Positions 35,101-46,700 of a stretch of 64,000 nt of DNA are shown piece by piece. A program made the translations under genes and the position numbers. Positions within the stretch are counted from its first letter, which is position 1. Each line of letters starts with the position of its first letter. Origin of the DNA: Tribonema minus (lineage: Eukaryota > Sar > Xanthophyceae > Tribonematales > Tribonemataceae); the NCBI GenBank assembly GCA_017506865.1, contig JAFCMP010000553.1:186001-250000 (forward strand). Reading direction: 5' to 3'. Below the pieces are notes generated by a model. It searched no databases. It saw only the letters and a list, made by a program, of their open reading frames with translations, and was not told the origin of the DNA.

Positions 35101-36612
35101 GAGCGCTGCTCTTGTGCAGGGCGCACAACGATATTTTCCTGCCGGGGCTTGAGGTAAGTGTGCTGTCATCCATCATGTACCACATCAACGCTCAGCTCTT
35201 GCAGCCTCGCTCAACGCGCTGCCTCAAAATAGCCTCGAGAGGGTTCTGGGAGCGCAGCCTTGAAGTTCAAGTGCGCCAGAGTGCTGTGCTGCTCTTCAAC
35301 ATGCGGCGAATCGTTCTCAGGTTTCACCTGCTGGAGCTGGACGTGCGTGCTGCAGCGCTCAGGTAAACCAGCATTGCTCAGCCATTGCTTCAGAGCGGCC
35401 ACGCAGGAATCTTGAGCGCACAGTATGCGCAAATATCGTGCAATGCACGGCTGCTGGCCATGCGTGGTGGCGGCCACAAGAGTGAGTGCGTCTCACGCGC
35501 TCAGCCAGTGCAGCCTCGCACAGCGCATCGCCATGAAGTAGCCGCATATAGCTGGCCGCTGCTTTTCAGCAAGAAGAGACCAGTGCGCGTGCTGCACATG
35601 TCACTGAGTGTCATGTGAGATGCGCTTCGAGTTCCTTCACCAATGGCTGACTGGCGTTGCAGGTGCAGTGCGCACGCTGGTGAAGAATCTGGTCAGTGCT
35701 CAGCTTTATCCATTGGCAAGTTCGACAAGTTGTGTTGGGCATCAGCGTGCAACAGGTTCAACAAGTTGTGGTGGGCATCAGCGCGCAACAAACTGTTGTG
35801 TGAGCGCTGCACTGGCGCTGCCGTGATGCATCAACGCGGTGTGCATCCCCCCCGTTAAGCAATCCCCCCCCCCCCCCCCCCTGCTCGCAGCTTCGTCGTA
35901 AATGGCATGACATGTCGTCTGCGTAGTGTTTGGCAGCGCTGTGCAGCAACAGCATTCAGAACAGCAGTGCACCTCCACAGTTGACGTTGAAGGCACTGTT
36001 TCACTCACGCTTCGTGCGCGACCCCCGGCTACCGCAGTTTGACAATGTTGTAAGCGGCGATGACATGTCACCAGCGCAGTGTGTAGAAGCGCTCCGCAGC
36101 ATCGTCACAGCAGCGCTCACCAACACGGCAGGGGGTCCTGCAGCGCCCCAACCCCCCCTAGCGTGCCGTTACGACCCCCGGTCGCGCTTGCCGCCGGGCA
36201 TGAGCGCCGTTCCGGAAGGCAGGGACGGTTCCGTGCACATTCCTGTGGACTCCAACTTGCGCGCTGGCGGCTCGCTTTGCCAAGGGGCCCGCGGCGGCGG
36301 CCCTCGGATAGGGGTATGCATGTAGACTACTAAGTTAGAAAGTGCAAGTGAGACGCGCTTAGGCGTGCTGCTTATGCTCTGCGTCTCCCAGCAAGTTACG
36401 TTGCATTGCGGCCAAAGCGCGCTTGTCGCGATGCAGCGGGTGCAGTGTGTCTGCTGTGTGTTTTGTGATTCAGCAGTGGACACTGAGCTTGCAGTGCACG
36501 TGAAGCGTGCTGCTTGCAATGCAGCGCTGACCCTTTGTCCTCTGCTGTGGTCACGTGCTCTAACTCTTGCCCTGACCTTGCAACGTGCATGCACCCTTTA
36601 CTGCAAATTGGA
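35101..36612 (+). pseudogene. Locus X, copy 1, 5' part
   Basis: Homologous to 43.7-45.1 kb and 52.8-54.25 kb. Exon-like blocks shared by the copies: about 35273-35365 (NMRRIVLRFHLLELDVRAAA, donor gtaaac), 35664-35692 (VRTLVKNL), 35891 onward (LRRKWHDM, stop TAG in this copy), 36039-36125 (FDNVVSGDDMSPAQCVEALR) after acceptor ctaccgcag, and 36478-36530 (VDTELAVHVKRAACNAAL). The protein family is not recognised. Frames are broken between copies and several acceptors are weak, so this copy may be dead. Homology to the other copies stops near 36612, where foreign DNA begins. Confidence 0.45.
35864..35881 (+). repeat. 18-C homopolymer at a putative 3' splice site
   Basis: A run of 18 C followed by tgctcgcag. 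The same position in X2 (44430-44450) and X3 (53500-53522) also has a long C-rich tract before tgct(c/t)gcag, so the tract looks like a retained polypyrimidine tract. Confidence 0.7.
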
Positions 36613-37843
36613 CCAGCACCGGCAGGCTGGTCAGGGCGCCCAGTTCTGATGGCAGGGTTGCCAATGGTCAGATGCGATGGGCAGGCATGTGATGGCAGAG
36701 GTCAGCTCCATGCCATGCTTTCACATCAACAGAAACACTCACTCAGTGCCCATGACCTAGGGAACGTCTTGAAGTGTCGCAAGATGCTGGACAGGGTAAT
36801 CTTACTGTCGTGTAAATTGCAATCTGGTCAAATTCGACCACACCTGATGTGACACTGGTGTTAGAGCAAGTTACAACAACAAGTGGTAACTAGATTTCAG
36901 TGCGTGCATCGTGACTGTCTTGGCGGCATCGCAAGTGAACATCTGGCTATCGTAGCTGCACTCGTGAATGGAGCGACACACCAGCGCTCATGAGCTGGGT
37001 AATTCGACATTTTCACTTCAATGCCTCTAGTCAACTCCTGATTTAAAGGCAGACCTAAGATCGCACACGCATCAGATGAGGGAGGAACAGGCACACGGGA
37101 ATGCAGTCTTGGCTGCCACGCTTGTTGTTTTCAGCACCCGGTGGTCAATCCGTGACGTTCTTGGGTGGGCAAGACAGCCTACAAACAAGGTGCTGCACAG
37201 CCTGCGCAGCACCCCAGCAAGTCAGTGCAAGGCACCATAATTGAAGTAGAAACACCATGAAACAAACGCGCATACAAGATCCACAGCACATGCGAGACAT
37301 GCCAACTGCAGTGCACGGCACAAGAAACTGCATGAGATCCGCACAGCATCTGTAAATGTACTTCATTCAAAGAGATCCGCCCAGCATCTGTAAATGTACT
37401 TCATTCAAAGCTCTGGCAGCCGCTTGCCCTGCCAGTTCGACATTTCTCGCAATCTTGGCTGGCAAAACACTGTCATTAGCAGAAGTCGGGTCGGAGCTCC
37501 ACACACACACTGGCAGCAGGACTGAAGAATCAGAGCCCGGCCCGTCACATGTTCATACACTACTGATGCAAAGAAAAGAAGCTGAGCAACGCACACTGCG
37601 CCGTGTGGCGTGAGCGACGGCGGGCGGCAGAGGGCATGCGCCCACCAACTACAGCCTGTGAGCACTTGCGCGCCGGCGATGCTGCGTCACAACAGGAGGA
37701 GACTACGATCACAGTGCAGCCTTGTCACTAGGGATGAACAGCCGTGCACTACTTCAGTTCTTCGGGGCTGGCCAAGCTGGCTGAAACAAAGAACTGTGAA
37801 TTGTAGTCTAGCAGCGGAGAGAAGAAGAGCCGGACGCGGATGC
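36613..37843. other. Interruption of locus X1; no gene recognised
   Basis: Sequence absent from X2 and X3. It contains a 38-bp tandem repeat (37334-37410) and no supported coding region apart from the SnoaL gene that follows on the minus strand. Confidence 0.4.
37334..37410. repeat. 38-bp tandem repeat, two copies
   Basis: The units start gagatccgcacagcatctgt and gagatccgcccagcatctgt, at 37334 and 37372, with one mismatch. Confidence 0.85.
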
Positions 37844-38495
37844 CTAGTTCCACGCCAGGTACTCCGCATGGGTGTCCACGACGTGCGTGAACGCGGCCAC
37901 CTTGCCTGCCTCGTCGAACTCCCACAGCATGCAGCAGTGCTCGTCATGGAACTCCTTTTTGGTGTCCTTGTGCACGTACTTGACCTCCAGCCAGGCCATG
38001 ACGTGCTCGCCGCCGTCGAAGAGCTTCTTGACCTCGAACACCTGGAAGTCCATCTTGTCCGCCAGGAGCTGGAAGAAGGCTCCGATCTCGTCGCGGCTGT
38101 TGCGGGGCACCAGGACAGGGATGCCGTGGCCCTGGTTGTGGGTGTGGTCCCACTTCACTTTGTCGGCCAGGCTGTCGAGAATGAAGGGGATGTTGCCCTC
38201 GCCTGCGGCAAGCGGGGAAGCGTGTGTAAGAGAGGGAGTGAGAAAGATCATTCAACTGCATAAAGCTATATTGCGTGTGCATCGCGAACTCGTGAGTGCT
38301 GGTGCTTCTGCTTGTGTACCGCAAATGGCATGTGTTTACAAGAATGTCAACGCATGCACTCTGAGCGGCCGCCCTCAGAGCCGCCAGGGTGTTGCACTCA
38401 CTGCAGACACGATGTCGGACATTGTTCATACTTTGAAGGCTTAGCTTACCGAAAGCCTTGTACAAAGCCTCCACTGCCGCGACGTTGCTGGACAT
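37844..38495 (-). CDS. SnoaL-like / NTF2-fold protein
   Basis: Two exons: 38495-38450 (ATG, MSSNVAAVEALYKAF) and 38202-37844. They join in phase 1 through a Gly codon to give 134 residues. The sequence follows the small NTF2/SnoaL (ketosteroid-isomerase-like) fold: a first helix with GNIPFILDSLADKVKWDH, a strand region with NSRDEIGAFFQLLADKMDF, then FDGGEHVMAWLEVKYVHK and MLWEFDEAGKVAAFTHVVDT. Many such proteins are bacterial or algal enzymes or binding proteins of unknown substrate. The donor is ttcg|gtaagc and the acceptor ccgcag. Codon use is strongly C/G-ending. It sits in the DNA that interrupts locus X1, antisense to it. Confidence 0.88.
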
Positions 38496-39302
38496 GATGC
38501 TGGTAGCTGAGGGTATGTCGCCGTTGTGTGAGGAAGCTGCTGTGAGTGAGCAAGTAACAAGATTGCTTCGCAACAAGATTGCTTCGCTCGCAGTTTGTTG
38601 TTTCAGAGAGTTCCCGAGCTCAGTTGGGCTACTAGAATGAACAGGGGCGGCGGCGGCAGGAGATGTGACTCCATGGCTGTACAGTAGCCTATATGCACAG
38701 ACTGGACTTATGCTACACTGAGAATGCTGTCCTGTGTGGCTGCTGCTGCTGCTGTAGGTGATCCACAGTTATATATTTACTTTTATTCTCAGCGCGAAAG
38801 CCCGATCTAACTTGAAGCTTGCTGGAGGTAGTACCTACATCTTACACACAAGGAAGGCCCTCCCTAAAACCTCCGGAGGTAGGGGGCGAGGGACCCCTAC
38901 TGCATGTTGACATGTCGACAAACAGGTGTAAGTTGCGCTCAGCGGGTCACAGAGACCGTAACGGTTGCCCACCTCAGCAAACATCATATCCAACTCCTGC
39001 GTTCAACTTGAATCTTTGATCATGACTACGTACATGCGGCCAGCAAGAATTCTGCCTTGCTGCTAGACGGTGCTTTTTCCTGCTCAAGCATATCCAAAAA
39101 ACATACCTCTTTAACTCTATCCCAACTTCAAAGCCGTTACGCTTCCAGGCGGAATTTTTTTTAACAAGGAAGAGCCGCAGCCGAATGGCATCGGACTTGA
39201 AGCTTGCTGTACGATATCTACATGTTGTGTGACAGTCATTAAGTGTCTCAACGACAACAACTCAAACGCCGCTGCCGTCAAACGGCATCTCGGGATCCTC
39301 CC
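38496..39302. other. No gene recognised
   Basis: Two copies of the phrase acttgaagcttgctg occur at about 38810 and 39197, each followed by tac(c/g)ata-like words and atctaca. No coding region is supported. Confidence 0.35.
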
Positions 39303-40220
39303 CTACATCCTCAGGAGGCTCCTCCATGTGCCCCCCCCCCCCTGAATTCTGCCATGTGTGTCATGACACGGCCGGTTACGCCATGTGGAGCGCTGCGGAC
39401 AGTGCCGAGTGTCAGTGCGCCATGGCGATGCACTTAAGAGCTTTAGGGCGCGCTCCTCCGGGCACTGACATCCTGCTGCCAGCAGTGCCAGTGGCATACT
39501 GTCGCCACAGCCTCGAGCAGCTTCCGCCCCTGCTCCGGAGTCCCCGATGCTGCCAAAAGACCCGATTGCCAAATTTGTGGCAAGTTTGTGGCAATTCTGG
39601 TCATAATGACCAGAATAGTGGAATTATTTGGCGGCCTCTTGGTCGCGGCAGCAGCGTTCGGGGTCTGCAGCAGCTGCAGTCTTCGCCGCCCGCGACGCCA
39701 CCTGCCAGACTGAGTGTGCCTCGAAGCAGGTGACGTCCACCATGAGCGGTCGGTGACCTGTCGGGTCGTCGTAGCCGGTCACCGGGAAGGCGTTGGCAGG
39801 CAACACGATGTCCATCCTGCGACTCCTCGGCGGCCCGGCGGATCCCAGAAACGGCGTGTAGTCCTCGTCCACTGGTGGCACCAGTCCCGTTTTGAGGTCA
39901 CCCGGGCCGGGCCGTGTGGTATTTCCGCAGGATGCGCTGCGTGGCCCTCTTGACGTTACTGCCACAGAGTGGACGTTGGTGTCGTGCGCCTTGACGCGTG
40001 GCGCTTGACACAGCCGTGCATGCAGAGTGCCGCCCGGCGCCTTCCCGCACAGCTTGCAGCGTGTCGTCTGCTCTTCTACTCCGATAATTACTATAAAAGC
40101 ATTTGACGGCCAGCTGCCAGGACAGGCCATCGAACAAAGCCCGGCAACTTGAAGTTGAAGCAACAACATAACATGAGAATTTTTGCATTTGCATGCCAGC
40201 ATACCTTGCGCCATAACCAT
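39303..40220 (-). pseudogene. Non-LTR-type retrotransposon relic (3' end of reverse-transcriptase ORF)
   Basis: The minus strand encodes a Cys/His motif (TRCKLCGKAPGGTLHARLCQ), then RRMDIVLPANAF and RPLMVDVTCFEAHS, and after an Ala-rich helix an RDQEAAK stretch. This order (C..C...H...C, then R-D-I-V, then VDVT) is the usual tail of LINE-like reverse-transcriptase ORFs. A stop codon at 39624-39626 interrupts it, and the same frame continues downstream with LAIGSFGSIGDSGAGAEAAR. This also fits the family, where a GxxG region follows a K...Y segment. So this is an inactivated 3' fragment; no catalytic YADD region is present in the window. Confidence 0.6.
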
Positions 40221-40299
40221 GTAATTGGATGAGTGTCGGACTCATCGGATGCAAATCTAGACTGCGAGGCTCAGCCTACTCTTAGCGTTGGATGTCAGA

Positions 40300-40990
40300 G
40301 TCCTAGGCGGTGTGCAAGCACAACCCAATCACATACATCTCTTCAAGTAGTTCGATTGCGCTCCACTGCCTCCATCAGCGCCAACTTGAACTTCCACCAG
40401 GGGCCCACGCGCAGCTGCTGCTGCTACTGCTGCCGCCGCCGCCGCCGCCACCACCACTGGTGGCACCACAGCGCTCACGCCGCGCGCCACCACGAGCGGC
40501 GCGGCCACTTTTTGCACCATCACCGCCGACCTGCCGCCCTGCAACGCCGCAACTTCCGCCGGCGGAGGCACCAACAGCAGTGCTCACCAGTTGCCACCGC
40601 CGTCGTCACGGTCCGACGACGACGTGCCCGCACTTGTGGAGAACGTTGACGATGACGTCAGTACTTAATAAGTATCAAGTTCAACTCAAACTTCAGCTTC
40701 AAGCCTTGGATGCCGCGGCGACGTCCCACTCTGTCGCTGCGTGAACGATTTCGTGTGGCACAGCTGATGCCTGCAATAGGGCACGAGGGCAGCGGCGGCG
40801 GCAGCAGCGACAGCGTGGAGCACTGCTTCGATGAGGAAGAGCGTGAGGTGCGCGCGATCGCGGCGCAGGCAAACCGCGCACGCCGCGCTGATACCTGACT
40901 TTGCGTGCGCGGAGGAAGAGGACAAGGCCGGCGTCGTCTCACTCTACATTGATGCAGTTTCTAGGTTGGCAGGGGAGTCCCTTAGGCTAT
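40300..40990 (+). pseudogene. Locus X, copy 1, 3' part
   Basis: Homologous to 48.85-49.68 kb. Shared blocks: ALTPRAT then CTITADLPPCNAATSAGGGT and DVPALVENVDDD (compare ALTPRAPVRHCEQRGRFLTI then TTDLPAFDATDSAGGS in X2), and the 3' end GSGGGSSDSVEHCFDEEERE followed by DFACAEEEDKAGVVSLYI. The X2 ending is GGGGGDSLEHCCDEEA then DFACAEEEDEDGVVLL and stop. It is separated from the X1 5' part by 3.6 kb of unrelated DNA. Confidence 0.45.
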
Positions 40991-41722
40991 CTTTGTAGTG
41001 CTGTGCGCTGTTCGTGCTGAGGCTCTTGCCTGAACTCTAGGCCTGGGGTGCTTGGCATCCCAGGCGGAGCAGTGAGTGTTGAAAACGTGGCAACGGCAGT
41101 GATATGTGCCCCTCTATCACTTCAAGTTCTTGTGCGCTGCGCCCTGGTAGCAATGGAGCTGTGACTGGGGCAGAACTGCAGCGGCAGCATTTTCACATCA
41201 GCTTGTTGAAATTGAGCAATTGATATGACCCATTTCTTTTTTCCCATGCAAAGGTCTGCAGCAACTCTGGGGGCGGAGTTGCGTTTTGGCAGGGGGGGGT
41301 TTTGCATTTTGGCAGGGGGGGTTGTTGCAGTTTTAAGACAATTGAGTATAATATGATGCACATTGGTGGGCAAGGGTGCATACCACCAGCAAGTTCTGTC
41401 AGTGAGCACCAGGGGGTGCTTCATGATGTGACAACATCGGGTGGTCTGGGTAGGAGCTCTTGACTGCTCAGAATTCACTTCAATTTTTTGAAAATAGATC
41501 CTGCCGCTTGAAGCAAACAATAGCATGCATATGCCCGTGGCCCCGACTGGAGCAGACAAATGGAGTGTACATGAGAATCAGATTCACTGACTGACACGGT
41601 GTGTGTGTTCGCAAAACCCGTTATTAGCTGTACTTCCAATTTGAACTTGACTCGAGAAAAAGCAGGCCATAAAAGGCAGTCCACACAGTTCTCAAGACTT
41701 CACTTTGATTGAGGTGATCACC
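40991..41722. other. Conserved upstream region of ankyrin gene B
   Basis: No gene. The stretch at 41220-41722 is duplicated upstream of ankyrin gene C (50450-51085): caaaggtctgcagcaactct, gcataccaccagcaagttct, gaagcaaacaatagcatgca and ccgttattagctgtacttcc recur in order. Ankyrin gene A lacks it. It probably contains the promoter. Confidence 0.6.
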
Positions 41723-42745
41723 ATGGCAGCCAACCCGATCCTGAGTGTCGCCTCCCATGTCCTGGGTTTCTTGCCTCCGACGCTCATGGCCAGGAGCACT
41801 TGCCGCACCTTCCACGACATATCTTGCATGGTCCACCACCACGGAAGCACCAGACCGTGGCGGCGGATGCTGTCAGCAGCACCAGCCTTGTTCTGTGGGC
41901 AGTGCAGCACGGCATGGATCCTGCCTTGGCGCAGACCTCGTGCATACGCAGGGGAGATATGGCAGCATTACTGCAGCTCCGCAGCACCCACGACAGATGT
42001 GCTGCCGCGGCACACCGAAATTGCTGCCGAAAGGGGACGTCTGCAGCTGGCGCAGTGGCTGCTAGAGCGCTGTCCTGTAAATGACGAGGACATATATCTG
42101 TGCAGAGCTGCTGCAAGAGGCGGTCAGCTCGCAGTGCTGCAGTGGCTGCGCCAGGTCGGCAGCGCTTGGGATGAGCAAATACCCAGAGCTGCAGCAGCAG
42201 GCGGGCATCTTGCGGTGCTGCAGTGGGCGCATGCCAACGGGTGTCCCTGGGACGAGTTCATATGCGCGTCTGCTGCCAGGGGAGGACACCTCGGTATTCT
42301 GCAGTGGGCCCGTGCACAGGGCTGTCCTTGGGACAGCGCCACGTGCATGTGTGCTGCGGAAGGCGGGCACCTTGCGGTGCTGCAGTGGGCACGCGCCAAC
42401 ACGTGTCCGTGGGGCGTGGAGACATGCAGCCGTGCAGCGGAGCGCGGTCATCTTGACGTCCTGGTTTGGGCGCGCGCCAACGGAGCCCCATGGGACGAGG
42501 AAACGTGCTGTGACGCTGCGCAGCACGGGCACCTGGATGTGCTGCAGTGGGCGCGTGCGAATGGCTGCCCTTGGGGCGGCTCAACATGCAACTCAGCTGG
42601 TTTTGGGGGTCGCCTGGAGGTGCTGCAATGGGCGCGCGCCAACGGGTGTCCCTGGGGTGAGTACACCATCTCATACGCCGAGCACCACGGCCATCAGGAG
42701 ATAGTGGATTGGGCACGTGCCAATGGGTGCCCAGAGCCCAACTGA
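41723..42745 (+). CDS. Ankyrin-repeat protein B (GCPWD type) with an internal frame change
   Basis: Paralog of A, 340 codons from ATG 41723, with nine 27-residue ankyrin units. The N-terminus (MAANPILSVASHVLGFLPPT) and everything from TEIAAERGRLQLAQWLLERC onward match A. Between about residues 34 and 93 the frame is shifted: the conserved APRKHQTVAADAV and STSLVLWAVQHGMDPA sequence lies in another frame, so the product reads unrelated residues there. The open frame is nevertheless uninterrupted, because a second indel restores it. Either the segment tolerates change or the gene is newly decaying. Confidence 0.7.
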   Translation: MAANPILSVASHVLGFLPPTLMARSTCRTFHDISCMVHHHGSTRPWRRMLSAAPALFCGQCSTAWILPWRRPRAYAGEIWQHYCSSAAPTTDVLPRHTEIAAERGRLQLAQWLLERCPVNDEDIYLCRAAARGGQLAVLQWLRQVGSAWDEQIPRAAAAGGHLAVLQWAHANGCPWDEFICASAARGGHLGILQWARAQGCPWDSATCMCAAEGGHLAVLQWARANTCPWGVETCSRAAERGHLDVLVWARANGAPWDEETCCDAAQHGHLDVLQWARANGCPWGGSTCNSAGFGGRLEVLQWARANGCPWGEYTISYAEHHGHQEIVDWARANGCPEPN

Positions 42746-43700
42746 GGCACAGCTACGTATCTATCACTTTCCGTGACGATAGCTGGGGCTTTGCCGAGGA
42801 TGACGTGAGCGAGGCGGGTTGTTACAGGTCCCATCAGGATAGCGGCGGCCCTGGTGAGTAGCCTTGGTGAGGGTACATACATGCTGTGTCAGGTATGGCA
42901 TACCCGCGCATACATACATGCATACTCCCATGTGTGCGGTCAAGTGCTTCATCGTATTGGCGTACACCGTGTGGCGGGCTCGCTTGCTGGCAGTAAATGA
43001 ACGTGTGTTAGCGCTTGCAGTTTGTCCGAGATGAAGTTGTGTCAGAGTCATGCTGCTGCTGCTGCACGTGCTGCTGAGGCTGCTTTCAATGCTCGCAATA
43101 CACAGTGTACAAAGTAGCAGCCTGAGTGTTGGAGATTCGTGCATGCGCATGGGCATTTACGTCAAGTACGATGCTGCTCAAGATGTCAAGTGCAATGCAG
43201 CATGCTCATGATCTTACTTTGCATTTTGCAGAGCAATCACAATTGCAACTGGCGGCACCACATGATGGCATCACCTGTTTTGTCAGCTGTAATGTTTGCG
43301 TGGTGTCAAGATTGCTCCACAAACTTTAAGCTGCAAAGCGATGCCACACTGCCTCCACATTGCTGATCCTTGAGAGCATACTGGATGCTGACTCGGAGTT
43401 GACGCAAAAGGTAAGTCACGCCTGCAGAAGGTGGCTGATGCTCGCCCTTCTCGTTCAGGCGCAAACACTCTCATGTTTGCCAATGAAGGTGTGCTGGCAT
43501 TGCCTCGGCTTTTCATCTTTGCCAGCAATCATCATGGTGCTCTGGCACTGCCCCAGCCGCCAAGTATGTGCTGTATAGAACACCCTCCACCATCGGTACT
43601 CAGTCAGCGCTGGTTGTCTCCGCAGCTCAGACACGGGCGGGGCAATTGCCCAGCGCATGAGAACCTGAAGTAGTGCTGAGCGCTGAGTGCTGCTCTTGTG
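42746..43700. other. Conserved spacer between ankyrin gene B and locus X2
   Basis: Duplicate of the spacer after ankyrin gene A. No coding region is supported. Confidence 0.5.
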
Positions 43701-46700
43701 CATGGCGCAGGACATCATTGCGGTGCGTCCGACTGCTGGGGCCTGAGCCTGAGGTGCGTGTGCTGTCCATCTACTACATCAACGCTCAGCTCTTGCAGCC
43801 TGGGCAATATTGCTGAAAGTTCTGCCTCAAATGGCTATATCAGAGTTCTGAGCGCGCAGCCTTCAAGTTAAAGTACGCCACACCAGAGTGCTGAGCGCTG
43901 CGAGTCAATGTGCAGCGCGATGTCATTGGGTTGTGCCTGCTGGAGTGGCTGGAGGTGCGTGCCGCAGCAGCGCTCAGGTACAGCAGCATTGCTCAGCGCG
44001 TTGCCTCATAGCACCCGCGCAGCCACATGAGCCCATGCTATGTGCACTTGGCAAGTGTCGTGTAATGCACGGCTGCTGGCCATGCGCGCGGCGGCAGCAA
44101 GTGCGTCACTTGGCTCAGCCACTGCAGTCTCGCTCAGCGCATCACCTTGAAGTAGCCGCATAAGTACTACTAGTAGTAGCTGGCCACTGCTCATCTGCAT
44201 GAGGAGACCAGAGCGCGCGCTGCACACGAGTGTCATGCAAGATGCGCTTCCTTCTCCGATGGCTAGCTGGCAGGGCAGGTGCGCACGGTGGTCAAGAATC
44301 TGGTCAGTGCCCAGCTTTTTGAGTTGTGTTGGGCATGAACGCGCACCAAAGTGTTTTGTGAGCGCTGCACTGGCGTTGCCGTGATGCATAAATGCGGTGT
44401 GCATCCCGCCCGGTGTGCATCCCTCTCCCCCCCCTCCCCCTGCTTGCAGCTCCATCGTAAATGGCAATAAATGTCGCCTGCGCAGTGCATGGAAGCGCTG
44501 TGCAGCAACAGCACTCAGCACTGCAAGTCACCAGTTGGCTTTGATGTCAGATGCCATTACACTCACGCTTTGTGCGCAACCCCCACCTACCGCAGCTTGT
44601 TGTGAACGGCGACGACGTGTTGCCCGCGCAGTGCGTGGAAGCGCTCCGCAGCATAGTCACAGCAGCGCTCACCGACACGTCACGGCGCCGCGCATCCCCC
44701 AAAACCCCCAGTCTGGCCGCCACAACCCCTGCGTCGCGTTCGCCGCTAAGCCATGTGCGCCGTTCCCGAGGGCGAGGACAGTTCCGCAGTCTGTGCACGT
44801 TTCTGCGGAAATGGATTCAACGCGGCGGCGGCCCGCTTCGCCGAGGGGGCCCGCGACGGCCCTTGGACAGGGGTATGCATGTAGTGCAGGTGAGACGCAC
44901 TGAGGCATGCTACTTTGCTCTACGCCTGCCAATGAGGTTTTTGCATGCCGGCCGACGCGCACTTGTCGCGATGCAGCGGGTGTGATGCGTCTGCTGCATG
45001 GTTCACGTGAAGTGGACACTGAGCTTGCAGTGCAGCTGAAGCGTGCTGCTTGCAATGCAGCGCCCCCTCTTTCGCCTCTCCGCTGTCACAGCGGCCACGT
45101 GCTCTAACCCTAGAAGCCCTTGCCCTGCAAGATGCAGGGGCTCCTCACTGTCAGACGCAGTGATCGGGACTTCTCATGGAGACCTTCTCTGTCTTCCATG
45201 CCTTTTTGGGGCTCAAGCTCAGCGCTCAGTAGCGCTGCGCAAAAGTCACACACGTCCTCCCCCCCTTTTCGGTATTTGCTGTGATCGCCTCCGATTCAGA
45301 GTGCGACTTGAGCGAGCCCGAGTCCACACACTGCGCGCGAGCAACGTCCGTCCTTGCATCCCCGCTCACTGGCAGCAACGCTCCAATCAGCCGCAGCATC
45401 AGCAACACTGCTCAGACAGGGGGGGTCAACGTTGAGGGGCTTGCAGAGAGGGCATGCGTCGGGCGCTGCGTGTGCCAGTGGCGCGCGCTGCATGCACTGG
45501 CAGTGAGCCAGACCGCGAGCAGCGTCAATTTGATCTTTGTTGTGCAGGACCTGTTTGGCGGCGAGGGTGTGCTCAGCTTAGGCTTCAACTTATCAAGGCC
45601 ATGCACGCCGCGCTGCATTTGGCTGGCAGCGGCCTGACGCTCACGGTGAGTGAGTCTGGATCTTGACTCGCGTGATGACTGTTTGACACGAGGCTCACCA
45701 AGGCAAGGTCCTGCGCTGCCTCATCGCTAGCGGCCTGACACTTGCGGTGGAGTGGGTCTGGCACTGGCAAGTCCTGACTCGTGCGATGACTGTTGGCTAG
45801 AAAGTGGACAAGGCGATGCGCGGCGTGCGGCCGCCGATACGCCTTGCCGGCAGCAGCCTGATAACACAAATTGCTAACTTCTCATGAGGCTTGCCTTCAA
45901 GTTGTGTCATGATGTGCGTCAGTAGATTAAACTGACACGCAAGCTCACGGTGAGCAGGTTCCTGGCAAACTATGACTTGCCAACAGTGTGTGACACTGTG
46001 CAAGTCACGGCAACGAGTTGTTCGATTTGTTTAAACTGTGCTGCCGATGCAGCTCCCCATGCATCGCTGTAAGTTGCACTGCTAAGGCGGCGGGCTCGAC
46101 CTGCTGCCACCGTGACTGCGCCCCCTACCGATAATCACGGCAATGTACTTTGAGCCACAACTACTTACCACACCACCTCACTGCTGAGCACTGCCAATGA
46201 TGAACGCCATACCTACGTACTCAATCGTCGCAATGCTGTGCACTGCTGATGGCGTACTTCAACTTCGCACTGCTGAGCACTCACGCGAGAATTCGCTGTT
46301 GCTGTCCATTGGCAATTGGCAGGCCACAGTGACATATGTGTATGATGTCCACTAGTCCAGCAACGCCCCCCCCCCTGTCCCTTTAATGACCGTGTGCACG
46401 ACGCTCAAGGAGGTCATCGCTTTCTGTCCTTCAGGGCCACCGCGTACTACCTCAACGGGGCGCAGCAGCAGCAGCAGCAGCAGCAGCGCGCCACTGCACC
46501 GCCCGCACTCAACTTTAAGTTGGCCATGACGTGAGGGTGACTCAGAGTGGGGCGGCACCGCTTGCACATGCGCGTGCAACAAAGTGGCTGACTTGACGAT
46601 CTGCGCAAGCAAGGATGCAATATCTGCTTTGCAAGCGTCGCCGATGAGTTATGATGTCAAATCTGGCTGGTTGCAAGCACATGGCAAGAACCTGCAGGGG

